Assembly (NCBI GenBank): GCA_038237475.1
Contig: JBBRYS010000004.1
Location: 1 to 64,000 of the forward strand
From: JAOAPY01 sp038237475
GTDB lineage: Bacteria > Acidobacteriota > Blastocatellia > Pyrinomonadales > Pyrinomonadaceae
Direction of reading: 5' to 3'
Length of the DNA stretch: 64,000 bases
Of this stretch, positions 1 to 7,687 are shown in pieces; positions within the stretch are counted from its first letter, which is position 1; the number at the start of each line of letters is the position of its first letter. The notes beneath the pieces were generated by a model, which did no database searches, was not told where the DNA came from, and saw only the letters and a list, made by a program, of their open reading frames with translations. The position numbers and the translations under genes were made by a program.

Positions 1-8
1 AAGCTCGA

Positions 9-261
9 GTTTCAATTCCTCATGTGGTTCGACTAAGCCTTCGACAAATGGGCGGCATCTACACGGGGGCTGTTCCTTTGTTTCAATTCCTCATGTGGTT
101 CGACTAAGCCTTCGACAAATGGGCGGCATCTACACGGGGGCTGTTCCTTTGTTTCAATTCCTCATGTGGTTCGACTAAGCCTTCGACGGGTGGATTGCTG
201 AGCTGATCGACTCCCACTGATCTTGTTTCAATTCCTCATGTGGTTCGACTAAGCCTTCGAC
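9..261 (-). CRISPR. CRISPR array 1, four 37-nt repeats
   Basis: Four identical 37-nt repeats lie at 9-45, 80-116, 151-187 and 225-261. On the plus strand each begins GTTTCAATTCCTCATGTGGT and ends CCTTCGAC. The three spacers are 34, 34 and 37 nt. Spacers 1 and 2 (46-79 and 117-150) are identical, so repeat plus spacer form a 71-bp tandem duplication. Read on the minus strand the repeat ends in ATTGAAAC, the usual 8-nt crRNA handle of type I and III repeats. The array is therefore probably transcribed leftward from a leader at 262-517 next to cas2. It continues past the left edge of the window. Confidence 0.97.
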
Positions 262-517
262 ACACCCCCTACCAAGTGCCTGATCTGGCAGGAGTTAACA
301 AGGGGTTTCCGATTATAGTTCCGAAAAGCCGGCTAGAAAAGTCTTTTTTGACTCGCAGAGCATCTCGCAGGCGCATAAGTCCTTTGTCTGCAATGTGCGA
401 GCATCGAGCCCCCGACCGATTTTGCGCTACCCGGTTAAACTGCTGATTCATAACATGTTAGAGTCTCGACAACAGTCGGCGTTCTATTCCAGTACGCGAT
501 GCTCGATCGCACGCTTT
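262..517 (-). promoter_or_regulatory. Probable CRISPR leader
   Basis: This gene-free stretch sits between the last intact repeat and the end of cas2. That is where a leader belongs if the array is read leftward. On the minus strand a perfect TATAAT lies at 312-317, about 50 nt before the first repeat. A weak -35 candidate (TTTTCT, 335-340) is 17 nt further upstream. A T6 tract flanked by AGTC/GACT lies at 341-353. The placement is well supported by array polarity; the promoter itself is a guess from sequence alone. Confidence 0.5.
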
Positions 518-790
518 TCAAACCTGATAGAACTTCTTGTCGACTGTGACCGGCTTTCCACCGTGTGTGATAGTTCGCTCTCGGCACGCTTCACAAAGGC
601 GATAGATCCGGATACTATCGCCCGCAGCCAGGTAGCGGGCCAGGCGCCGGCTAAGTTCCTTAGTTCGTCGTTCCGTTAGATCACACTCAAAGACAGAATA
701 TTGAACCCGCGAGCCCCAATTCTCGAGCTCGTTCGCAATCTGAGTTCTGGTCCCGTCGTTGACGATGTCGTAGGCAACTATGCAGAGCAT
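518..790 (-). CDS. cas2: Cas2 spacer-acquisition nuclease-fold protein
   Basis: This 90-residue protein begins MLCIVAYDIVNDGTRT, the usual first beta strand of Cas2 with its conserved aspartate (YDI). It continues with RVQYSVFECDLTE, the second conserved strand. Cas2 dimers bridge two Cas1 dimers and hold the prespacer DNA. The frame stays open upstream to 991, but the family start fits the ATG at 790, and upstream codons have no Cas2 character. It lies 124 nt after the RT-Cas1 gene and points at the leader and array. Three copies of GGTCTTT (806-826) lie just upstream of the start. No strong ribosome binding site is visible. Confidence 0.95.
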   Translation of the reverse strand: MLCIVAYDIVNDGTRTQIANELENWGSRVQYSVFECDLTERRTKELSRRLARYLAAGDSIRIYRLCEACRERTITHGGKPVTVDKKFYQV

Positions 791-914
791 CGACTCTCGG
801 CCTCTGGTCTTTGGTCTTTGGTCTTTGGATTCTAATGTAACGCGCGCGAACGTGTCACCGAGTTTCTCCGATATCCCAAGCCCGAGCAGCACACTTGGCG
901 AGGTGGCGGCCCAG

Positions 915-3200
915 TCAGCGAATCTCAAGCGGAAGATAGCGTTCAGACTCACCCCTAAGCGCTCTAATGAAGCTGGTAACCTGAAGGTCAATGCAACCGC
1001 GCCAGGTCGTGCGCATTTTGGCCACCGGGTGCCGGACGAAAGTGTTCATACGCCGCTCGAAGTGCGCTACAAATCTCTTGCGGGCGGGATCCGTTAAGAA
1101 GCAGCCACCCGGCAGTGGCGAGTCGGGAGAGAGCATTCTCGTGTCAGCTGATGACGCCGGAGGCGAGCCAGACAAATCCCTGCCGGGGTTGTCCTCGTTG
1201 CTATCAAACGCTCCGGGACTTTCAGCGAAATAGAAGTCGGCCGGCGTAAAGACCATTCGGTTCAGTAGTCCAGTAACCAGCGAATCGATAATCGGAGCCC
1301 GCAATTCTTCAATCAGATCTGAGCAAAGCGCTGGATGACCCTGACGGAGGGCGTGGAGACTGCCCACGTAGGGCGATAAGCCGCGCGCGCGGACAATCGC
1401 ATAGATATTGTAGAAGAGCAGCGTATACCCAAACGAAAGCAGGGCGTTCACTGGATCCACTGGGGGCTGGCGTGATCGCTTCGAGAACTCGAAAGCAGCC
1501 GGCAGGCAAATCGCCAAGGCTGCGAAGTAAGACGCAGCGGCAGCTCCTTCATGCCCCCGAAGCTGGTCGAGCGTGTCCGCTTTGTTCAGGGCTGTAGCGA
1601 ACGACAGGAGTTCGTTGATTGACTGAGCGAGCCGGTCATCCGACTTAGAGCGCTGCCGTCGCTGGAGCAGGGATCGGCAATTCATTATTTTTCCGCGAAC
1701 AATTTGCCGCGCAGTATTAAAGACGAACGACTGGTCTGACAAACGCTCGAATTGCTTTTGATGAAGCAAAACGTTTTGGTTGCCGGTAGATTCGATGGCA
1801 CCGAAGAAGCGGCCAAAGCCGTTGAGTACGATGATCGGAATATTATTGCGCAGACAAAATTTCATTGCGCTGGTTGTAATCTGGGAATTACCGAAGAGAA
1901 TGATCTGATCGACCTTGAAAGCAGGCAGGCTCAGGAGTTCCACCTCCTCTTTCACGATGCGCAGATGCTCATCCTCGCAACGAATGATGGCGCCATGCTC
2001 GTGTATGTATAGAGTGCGCAACAACGAGACGCTCGGAGGCGGTAAGGAAGATCTGGACGCTGAGGGTGGCGGCGCTGTGGAGGAAGAGTTTGATTCCACA
2101 CTATCGGGCTCAGTTGAATTCTGGTTGGCAAAGTCCTCAGTGGGCTGGTCGCCGGCGGCAGTGGATCTCGGGCGGGTGAAAAACGAAGGAATCTCTTTGG
2201 GAGCGATGTCCGCGAAAGCCTTCATCAAGGCATCGTGCAGCGCAGGATTAAAGGGGTCGTGCCGGCGCGGGGCCGCACGGAGGATGGGCAGCGGTGGGGG
2301 CATTGTGATTTCTGCATGGTTGCTCGCCAAATGCGATCGCCGCGGCGGAACGAAACAGAAGCCGGCCGCAAAGCTGGCCCCCAAGTACTTAAACCCATCG
2401 GTAAAATTGGTGATTCGCGTCTTTTCATCGTTCAAGGAAAGCCGGAGCCCGTCCAGGACTTCGCGCGTCAGCTTCAGCGCTTCCTCAGCCCTTGGTTTCG
2501 TCTTACACAAGACCAGAAAGTCGTCGGCAAAGCGGACGAGCTTCTGCCCTGCCCCAAGCATCTGCTCATCAAAGGTATCTAAATAAAGATTCGCGAGTAT
2601 GGGTGAGAGCGGGGAGCCCTGTGGCAGGCCTTTCGTTGTCACGGTGAGTTGATGACCATCATAGACGCGGGCTGTCACCCATAAACGAATCAAATCCATC
2701 AGCTTCTGGTCCGGAACCAGCTCGGCGACGCGCGCAAATAAGAGGTCGTGATCGACATTCTCAAAATACGAAGTGATGTCAGCATCAAGTACCCATTGGT
2801 AGCCAGCCTCGCGCAGGCGCTCGACCTGCTGAAGAGCCTGCTTTACCGAATGACCCTTACGATATGCAAAGGAACAAGTTTCGAATTCGCGATCGAAAGT
2901 AGGGCCTATCAGGATAAGCGCTGCGTCCTGAACAACCCGATCGCGCACTGCCGGTACAGCCAGCGGCCGCTGCCCACCATTGATCTTCACCACGAAGAAG
3001 CGCAACAAAGGAAGTGGCACGTATTGGCCCTTCGTTAGCTCTTCGCTGAGTCGGAGTAATTCGCTCTCAAGCTTGTGCCCAAAGACAGAAATGGTGACCG
3101 AGTCGATACCGGCACAGCCGTCTGACTCGACCACACGCAACCATCCGGCTCGCAAAGTTGAGAGGCGACAGAGCTGGCGATGGAGGTAGGTGATCTTCAT
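915..3200 (-). CDS. cas1: Reverse transcriptase-Cas1 fusion
   Basis: This 761-residue adaptation integrase has an N-terminal reverse transcriptase. Residues 20-290 form a group II intron-like RT: LDADITSYF (138-146) carries the first catalytic aspartates, GLPQGSPLSPILANLYL (191-207) is the next conserved block, and FADD (224-227) is the polymerase box. Residues 285-390 are a Pro/Ser-rich linker. Residues 391-761 are Cas1, with candidate metal ligands E551, H616 and D628 in the usual HEG, GSLH and SDLIEE contexts. Known fusions of this kind acquire spacers from RNA as well as DNA and usually accompany type III systems. There is no Cas6 domain at the N-terminus. No interference genes are in the window; they may lie to the left. 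Confidence 0.95.
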   Translation of the reverse strand: MKITYLHRQLCRLSTLRAGWLRVVESDGCAGIDSVTISVFGHKLESELLRLSEELTKGQYVPLPLLRFFVVKINGGQRPLAVPAVRDRVVQDAALILIGPTFDREFETCSFAYRKGHSVKQALQQVERLREAGYQWVLDADITSYFENVDHDLLFARVAELVPDQKLMDLIRLWVTARVYDGHQLTVTTKGLPQGSPLSPILANLYLDTFDEQMLGAGQKLVRFADDFLVLCKTKPRAEEALKLTREVLDGLRLSLNDEKTRITNFTDGFKYLGASFAAGFCFVPPRRSHLASNHAEITMPPPLPILRAAPRRHDPFNPALHDALMKAFADIAPKEIPSFFTRPRSTAAGDQPTEDFANQNSTEPDSVESNSSSTAPPPSASRSSLPPPSVSLLRTLYIHEHGAIIRCEDEHLRIVKEEVELLSLPAFKVDQIILFGNSQITTSAMKFCLRNNIPIIVLNGFGRFFGAIESTGNQNVLLHQKQFERLSDQSFVFNTARQIVRGKIMNCRSLLQRRQRSKSDDRLAQSINELLSFATALNKADTLDQLRGHEGAAAASYFAALAICLPAAFEFSKRSRQPPVDPVNALLSFGYTLLFYNIYAIVRARGLSPYVGSLHALRQGHPALCSDLIEELRAPIIDSLVTGLLNRMVFTPADFYFAESPGAFDSNEDNPGRDLSGSPPASSADTRMLSPDSPLPGGCFLTDPARKRFVAHFERRMNTFVRHPVAKMRTTWRGCIDLQVTSFIRALRGESERYLPLEIR

Positions 3201-3373
3201 TGGGTCTTCGAGGACAGATCACGTGCTCTAGAGAACGCCCGAGCTTAAGCGTTGCCCACGCTTTCCACAAGCCCCAGGATGGCCCAAAGACCGGAGCCTC
3301 CACTCGCTGCAAGCTTGCTGTCCGCGCCCGAGTTTCCACGAGTAGCGTCTAAGCTGGTGGAGGAACCAAGCAA

Positions 3374-4075
3374 ATGGAAAAAATAATGGTTACTTTCGCC
3401 TTAGTCGTGACATTCCTGTTGAGTGGCTGCGGCTCTGAGCCAACCACCGTGGTGATTCTCGTGGACGCAACCACCAGCATCGATTCCACCGAGTATCAAC
3501 GCTGTCGCGGGGAAATAGAACGTAGGGTGCAAAACCTCAAGCGTGGTGATCGCCTGGTGTTGGTGCCAATCACGGGCGAACCCGAAGAGCTCCTTGGGCC
3601 CCGGATTGTCCACATCGACATGCCGACCGAGCTGGTTCCTTACGATAGCAACCTAAAGAGGGTAAAAGCGGCCGCCGCGGAAAGAGTCCAGCAGTTTCTG
3701 GCTGTGTTACCGGCGATTCAAGCGAAACAAACGGACATCATGGGTGCCTTGCGAGCTACGGCCGACGCGTTTCGAGGTAACGCTTCAGAGTTGCTCGTGC
3801 TCTCAGACATGGTCGAGGACGAGCAGGGCCTGCGCTTCCCAAAGATGCCTGAACTCGCAACTTTGAAATCAGCCGAAGCTCTGGCTGAGAAGCTGGCCAA
3901 GCCGGAGCAGCTCAAGCTCGTCAAAGTTAGCCTGGGAATCCTGAAGAGCTACGACCTGGAACGTATGCACCCCGAGCGTCGCGAAGCTGTGCAGGCTTTC
4001 TGGCGCAAATACTTTCTCGCTAGCGGCGCTAGCAACGTGCAGATCACAGTAGACCTGGAAACGCTGGGTAAGTAA
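3374..4075 (+). CDS. VWA-domain lipoprotein
   Basis: This 233-residue protein starts with a lipoprotein signal (hydrophobic stretch, then LSGC at 17-20), so it is probably anchored to a membrane on the outer face. The rest resembles a von Willebrand factor A domain. A MIDAS-like DATTS follows the first strand, a threonine sits in QTDIMGALR, and an aspartate in LLVLSDMVED, giving the three metal-site positions. VWA domains bind partner proteins through a metal. A GGAGG ribosome site precedes the ATG. The gene faces away from RT-cas1 and is 42 nt upstream of a membrane protein, so the two probably form an operon. Its role beside a CRISPR locus is unknown. Confidence 0.75.
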   Translation: MEKIMVTFALVVTFLLSGCGSEPTTVVILVDATTSIDSTEYQRCRGEIERRVQNLKRGDRLVLVPITGEPEELLGPRIVHIDMPTELVPYDSNLKRVKAAAAERVQQFLAVLPAIQAKQTDIMGALRATADAFRGNASELLVLSDMVEDEQGLRFPKMPELATLKSAEALAEKLAKPEQLKLVKVSLGILKSYDLERMHPERREAVQAFWRKYFLASGASNVQITVDLETLGK

Positions 4076-4117
4076 CTAATCAATTTGCAGACGAACTATA
4101 GAAGGAGAGATAAGCTA

Positions 4118-5371
4118 ATGTTCAACAAACTATCAAATAGACTTTCAGTTCAGCGCGCGCTGCCAAAGGGACGCTACGACGGCGCCAACGGGACGCGCGG
4201 AGAAGATTTTCAGGAGCAAGTGGACCATGCAACTGAGCGAAACGTGCAGCTCATTGAGCAAAAGGCGAGCGATCGGATACGCGGCCTGGAGGCGCAGAAA
4301 GCCCATTCAGAAGACCGCTGGAAACGAGCGAACACCCGTCTCAACGAAATATTGGAAGCAGGTCGGCCCAAAGCGCTCGTGTTTGGGCTGGCCCTGGTGG
4401 TCATGTTCATGGCGGCGATCTGCAGCGAGATCTATCTATTGATGCCTACGATGCGCGGTTTCGGCATCGCCGATCCCATACATCAGATGTTTGCTGCGGG
4501 TGGCATTGTGTTAATGGGCGCCATTGTCTTGAAGTTTCTTTACAGTGAAGCACGCCACTACTACGCCCTGCCGCCAGAAGAGCAGGCTGCTGCGCCAAAT
4601 TGGAAGCTTCAGCGCATTCTGCTCCCGGCCGTGGGGATCCTTGTTATCACCGGTTTTTTCTTACTGGGATTATTTCGGGCCAGCGAGATGATCTTTGCAA
4701 ACGAGCTTGATCCGACCTCTGACCTCGGCCGCTTCGTGGGAACAAATGACGGATTAACGAAGGCAGTGCTGGTATTCCTGACGGTGATGTTACCGGTTGC
4801 CGGCGCACTGGCCTTGTCACACGGGATCGAGATCATAGGGAATTGGGTCGAATGGGCGCGCCTTCGTTATCTAAGCTGGGCACATAACCGGCGCATTCAC
4901 CACTCGGAAAAGGAGCTGCACGCAGCAACCGAGCAACTCGAAAAGCGGTCCGGAGCACAACGAGAACACGGCGAAGAGATCAAGGCGGAGTATCGTGACG
5001 GCTACAACCACGGGCAAAACCTCGGCATGCATCAGCTCCCGGTTTGGTTCTATGTCGTCAAAACTTTGGCAGTCGGGTTGGGCGTAACGTTTCTAATGTT
5101 TCTGGTCGATCTCTGGCTACAGAATCATTATCAACTGCCGGCCTGGCGCTGGTTGTTCTACGTTGCGGGGATTCTCTTTGTTACCGGACTATATGGAGTG
5201 CGGCAATGGCTGGCAAGAGAGAGGCCGTCGGAGAACGAGGTGAAGTGGAAGCCGATCTGGCGCGATCAGGAGACTCTTGCCCCTGTCGCGGCAAACAACC
5301 CTTCCCTATCGTCAAATGGCCACAAGATCAACGCCACGGCTGAAACTCCAACCTCCCGAGCAGCGGCGTAA
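4118..5371 (+). CDS. Six-helix membrane protein with coiled-coil segments
   Basis: This 417-residue protein is of no recognised family. The ATG at 4118 is preceded by GAAGGAGA and preferred over one at 4085. A charged, coiled-coil-like N-terminus (about 25-82) is followed by hydrophobic segments near 86-106, 122-142, 168-190 and 213-235. A second charged helical stretch (250-300) comes next, then two more hydrophobic segments near 310-330 and 338-360. The tail is rich in Ala, Ser and Thr. The pairing with the VWA lipoprotein suggests a membrane complex. It ends 59 nt before the remains of the second CRISPR array. Confidence 0.65.
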   Translation: MFNKLSNRLSVQRALPKGRYDGANGTRGEDFQEQVDHATERNVQLIEQKASDRIRGLEAQKAHSEDRWKRANTRLNEILEAGRPKALVFGLALVVMFMAAICSEIYLLMPTMRGFGIADPIHQMFAAGGIVLMGAIVLKFLYSEARHYYALPPEEQAAAPNWKLQRILLPAVGILVITGFFLLGLFRASEMIFANELDPTSDLGRFVGTNDGLTKAVLVFLTVMLPVAGALALSHGIEIIGNWVEWARLRYLSWAHNRRIHHSEKELHAATEQLEKRSGAQREHGEEIKAEYRDGYNHGQNLGMHQLPVWFYVVKTLAVGLGVTFLMFLVDLWLQNHYQLPAWRWLFYVAGILFVTGLYGVRQWLARERPSENEVKWKPIWRDQETLAPVAANNPSLSSNGHKINATAETPTSRAAA

Positions 5372-5430
5372 GTCGGGAGGCATTACTTACAAGAGGGGAG
5401 GTGAATTTACATCGCCAGGGAGATGCAGAT

Positions 5431-5659
5431 GGTTCGACTAAGGGCTCACCCCGATGTGGCAAAGGTTCAAAACCCGGCATTGCCCCCTAGGTTTCAATTC
5501 CTCATGTGGTTCGACTAAGGGCTCACCACGGGTGATATCACGCGCCGCGGCAGCCATCGAGGCCTCGTTTCGATTCCTCATGTGGTTCGAACTAAGGGCT
5601 CACCAGTGTGTCGCCGACAAGAAACCGGATTTTGTCCTTGTGTTTCAATTCCTCATGTG
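5431..5659 (-). CRISPR. Degenerate CRISPR array 2
   Basis: One perfect 37-nt repeat is at 5491-5527. A 38-nt copy with one substitution and one inserted A is at 5567-5604. A 3' partial copy lies at 5431-5450 and a 5' half copy at 5642-5659. Spacers are 40, 39 and 37 nt. The repeat shares its first 29 plus-strand nt with array 1 but ends GGCTCACC instead of CCTTCGAC. The crRNA handle end is therefore the same and the other end differs. Truncated copies at both ends and changes inside suggest a relic or a rearranged array without its own leader. Orientation is taken from the handle, as for array 1. Confidence 0.85.
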
Positions 5660-5813
5660 TCAGATGCCTAAATTTCGACAAGTTATCTTTCCCGCATCCA
5701 GACTCGCCGTTGTTGAGGATTTTGACAGGATTCTGTTCTTAGGCGGAGCGACAATAGCCGCGGTTGCCGAACACACCTGGCCCTACCTTAGTCACCACAT
5801 GAGGAATTGAAAC
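5642..5813. repeat. Inverted half-repeats of the CRISPR repeat
   Basis: The 18-nt 5' half of the CRISPR repeat at 5642-5659 reappears in inverted form, 20 nt long, at 5794-5813. They enclose 134 bp (5660-5793) with no recognisable gene. The right copy is fused to the coding end of zorD. This geometry suggests an inversion or a join at CRISPR repeats, either in the cell or during assembly. Confidence 0.85.
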
Positions 5814-7648
5814 GAGGAGTGCTGATAGTTAACGATGGTCTCGTAGTTCGTGAGTATCACCCGGTGCTGAAGCAAACGATCGAGGTCTAACACAGGCTCA
5901 CCAATTACAGTCTCCTGCTGACCGGCGCGTTTGAACCCGCTTAGAGTGGAGCCCCTGAGCGTCACCCAAGGCGTGAAGAGAGCACCGTCATCTTTGAAAA
6001 ACGTACGCATATCGTTGAGCCAGGTCTCACTCTCCAACAAGATAATTGGAGCGACGATCAGGATCGGATTCCATGGGCCAGATTCCAAGTCCGCACCGTT
6101 TGGTGTTAGGTGGCCCTGCTCAATTATCCAAGCCAGGAACGTGAGAACTTGAAGGGTCTTACCCAACCCCATGTCGTCAGCTAACAAACATCCATGTCGA
6201 TTTAAGCGAAAATTCCTTTGGAGCCAGGCTATGCCGGCGCGCTGATGCGGTTTGAGTAAGCCAGGATCCATTAGCGCCGCCGGGATGACAAGATCACTTT
6301 CGCCCCCAGGCCCTTCATATGCCTCTTGATACTCAAGCTCTGACTCATTGGTATAGATGAGGAGATAACGATTCTTGCCAGGGACGTCTTCAGCTCTCTG
6401 CCTTTGACTAGGCGTTACTCGATCAAGCAGTTCGTTGAGGGCGCTGATAAAGGCTTCGTCAACGAGGATTGACTTATCGCCCAGTTGAACAGTTCCCTCT
6501 CCGGTCTTCCATGCGGCGCGAGCTGCCTTGCTAAAACTAAGTAGTTCGGCACGCGAATCAAAAGGGACGTTTTCGGAATTTCCGTCAGCATAACGACAGC
6601 TAATTCCGGCGCTGAAAGCGCCTCGGTCTAGCTCCTTTCCTGGTCCGGCAGCGTCTTCGAAAATGCCGGTGGTGCTACGCTGTAGGTAAGGTTGCGAAAC
6701 AAATGGGAAGTTGCCGATGCCTCGCACACGCGGACCAAAACCTGTGAGATCGACGGCCGCACCAATGCCATCGAAAACAGCCTGGGGATCACGGAGAACG
6801 TCATTTCGCTCAGCCCCACTCAGCCTGCGAACCTTTTGCATTCGTCGAAGAGCATCGCGCTGAGTGTCATCGAGAACAATATGTACACCGCCGCCACCGG
6901 CAGGATTCAGTGAGAAAACGGCATCAATATCATCTCTCTGGAAAAATGCTTGCAGCAGAGCCGAATCCTCAACACCTTCGAACTTGGGGATAAACGACAT
7001 TCGCCCATCATCATGAACCTGCATGTCCAAGCCAACCTGCGAAGGAACCAGAACATTCTGTTTTGCAATGAAGCGATCTACTTCCACCCCGACTCCTCTG
7101 GCCAATCCTTTTATTTCGGCAAAATTGAGATAGGCTTCGGAGCTGCGCTTCCGCTCTGGAGGCAATGCATTGAACTCATCGATTGTGCTTATGAGGGTGA
7201 AAGACTGTTGGTCGAGTTGGTAGAAGGTACTATTCCTGCGGACGAAACATCCTAGCCGCTCGGGATATACAGACTGAGTTCCTAAGTAGAAGCGATACCT
7301 GTAGCTAAAGCTTTCGAGACCTAAGCTTCCTGACGAAGAGAGTTCGAGAGTAAATGGCGCCCATTCTGCGATTCCACTAAAAGCGTCCACACCTTGCTCT
7401 TCAAGTCCTGCATACTCACCATACTCGATCCTCAGTGAACCTCCGTCCTCGATCGCTATACCTAGCTCCAATAGCTGCGGGACTAAGGTTGGTAATAACT
7501 GGCCTAATCGGGATCTCGGTACTAATTCTGCTAAAACGTCGGACTCACTTAGAGAGCCGCTGCTGTGACGAAGCCATACGCCATCGCCTTCGGCTACGAG
7601 GGAAACTCCTTCCGCAGGCTCAGCTAATTTCCAAGTGAGATCTGACAT
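5792..7648 (-). CDS. zorD: ZorD (Zorya type I helicase), truncated at the C-terminus
   Basis: The 618 residues match the N-terminal part and first half of the motor of a ZorD-type SNF2 helicase. HQRAGIAWLQ (Q-motif region), LLADDMGLGKTLQVL (motif I), ILIVAP (Ia) and VILTNYETI are present. The DEAD/DEAQ box and the whole second RecA domain are missing; known type I ZorD proteins are around a thousand residues. The last six codons, FQFLMW, and the stop come from an inverted CRISPR half-repeat at 5794-5813, so the reading frame was cut there. In Zorya, ZorD acts on invading DNA after the ZorAB motor signals. Without the second motor half it should not work. zorC ends 39 nt upstream. Confidence 0.85.
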   Translation of the reverse strand: MSDLTWKLAEPAEGVSLVAEGDGVWLRHSSGSLSESDVLAELVPRSRLGQLLPTLVPQLLELGIAIEDGGSLRIEYGEYAGLEEQGVDAFSGIAEWAPFTLELSSSGSLGLESFSYRYRFYLGTQSVYPERLGCFVRRNSTFYQLDQQSFTLISTIDEFNALPPERKRSSEAYLNFAEIKGLARGVGVEVDRFIAKQNVLVPSQVGLDMQVHDDGRMSFIPKFEGVEDSALLQAFFQRDDIDAVFSLNPAGGGGVHIVLDDTQRDALRRMQKVRRLSGAERNDVLRDPQAVFDGIGAAVDLTGFGPRVRGIGNFPFVSQPYLQRSTTGIFEDAAGPGKELDRGAFSAGISCRYADGNSENVPFDSRAELLSFSKAARAAWKTGEGTVQLGDKSILVDEAFISALNELLDRVTPSQRQRAEDVPGKNRYLLIYTNESELEYQEAYEGPGGESDLVIPAALMDPGLLKPHQRAGIAWLQRNFRLNRHGCLLADDMGLGKTLQVLTFLAWIIEQGHLTPNGADLESGPWNPILIVAPIILLESETWLNDMRTFFKDDGALFTPWVTLRGSTLSGFKRAGQQETVIGEPVLDLDRLLQHRVILTNYETIVNYQHSSFQFLMW

Positions 7649-7687
7649 GGGTAAGCAGGACCGACCAACAGTCGGAGAAGGAAAGAT

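Noticed and set aside
240..451. Short open frames on both strands next to array 1
   Set aside because: They overlap the last repeat and the leader and show no ribosome site or family pattern.
806..826. Three copies of GGTCTTT before cas2
   Set aside because: Too short and non-coding to suggest a function; noted in the cas2 entry only.
5605..5790. Reverse-strand stretch reading NGESGCGKDNLSKF, like a P-loop
   Set aside because: The frame is only about 50 codons, is bounded by stops, and uses CRISPR repeat sequence; Walker A lacks the usual Ser/Thr after GK.
5454..5810. A 118-codon plus-strand frame through array 2
   Set aside because: It reads through the repeats and spacers; it gives FQFLM-like strings each time the repeat occurs, as expected for non-coding repeats.
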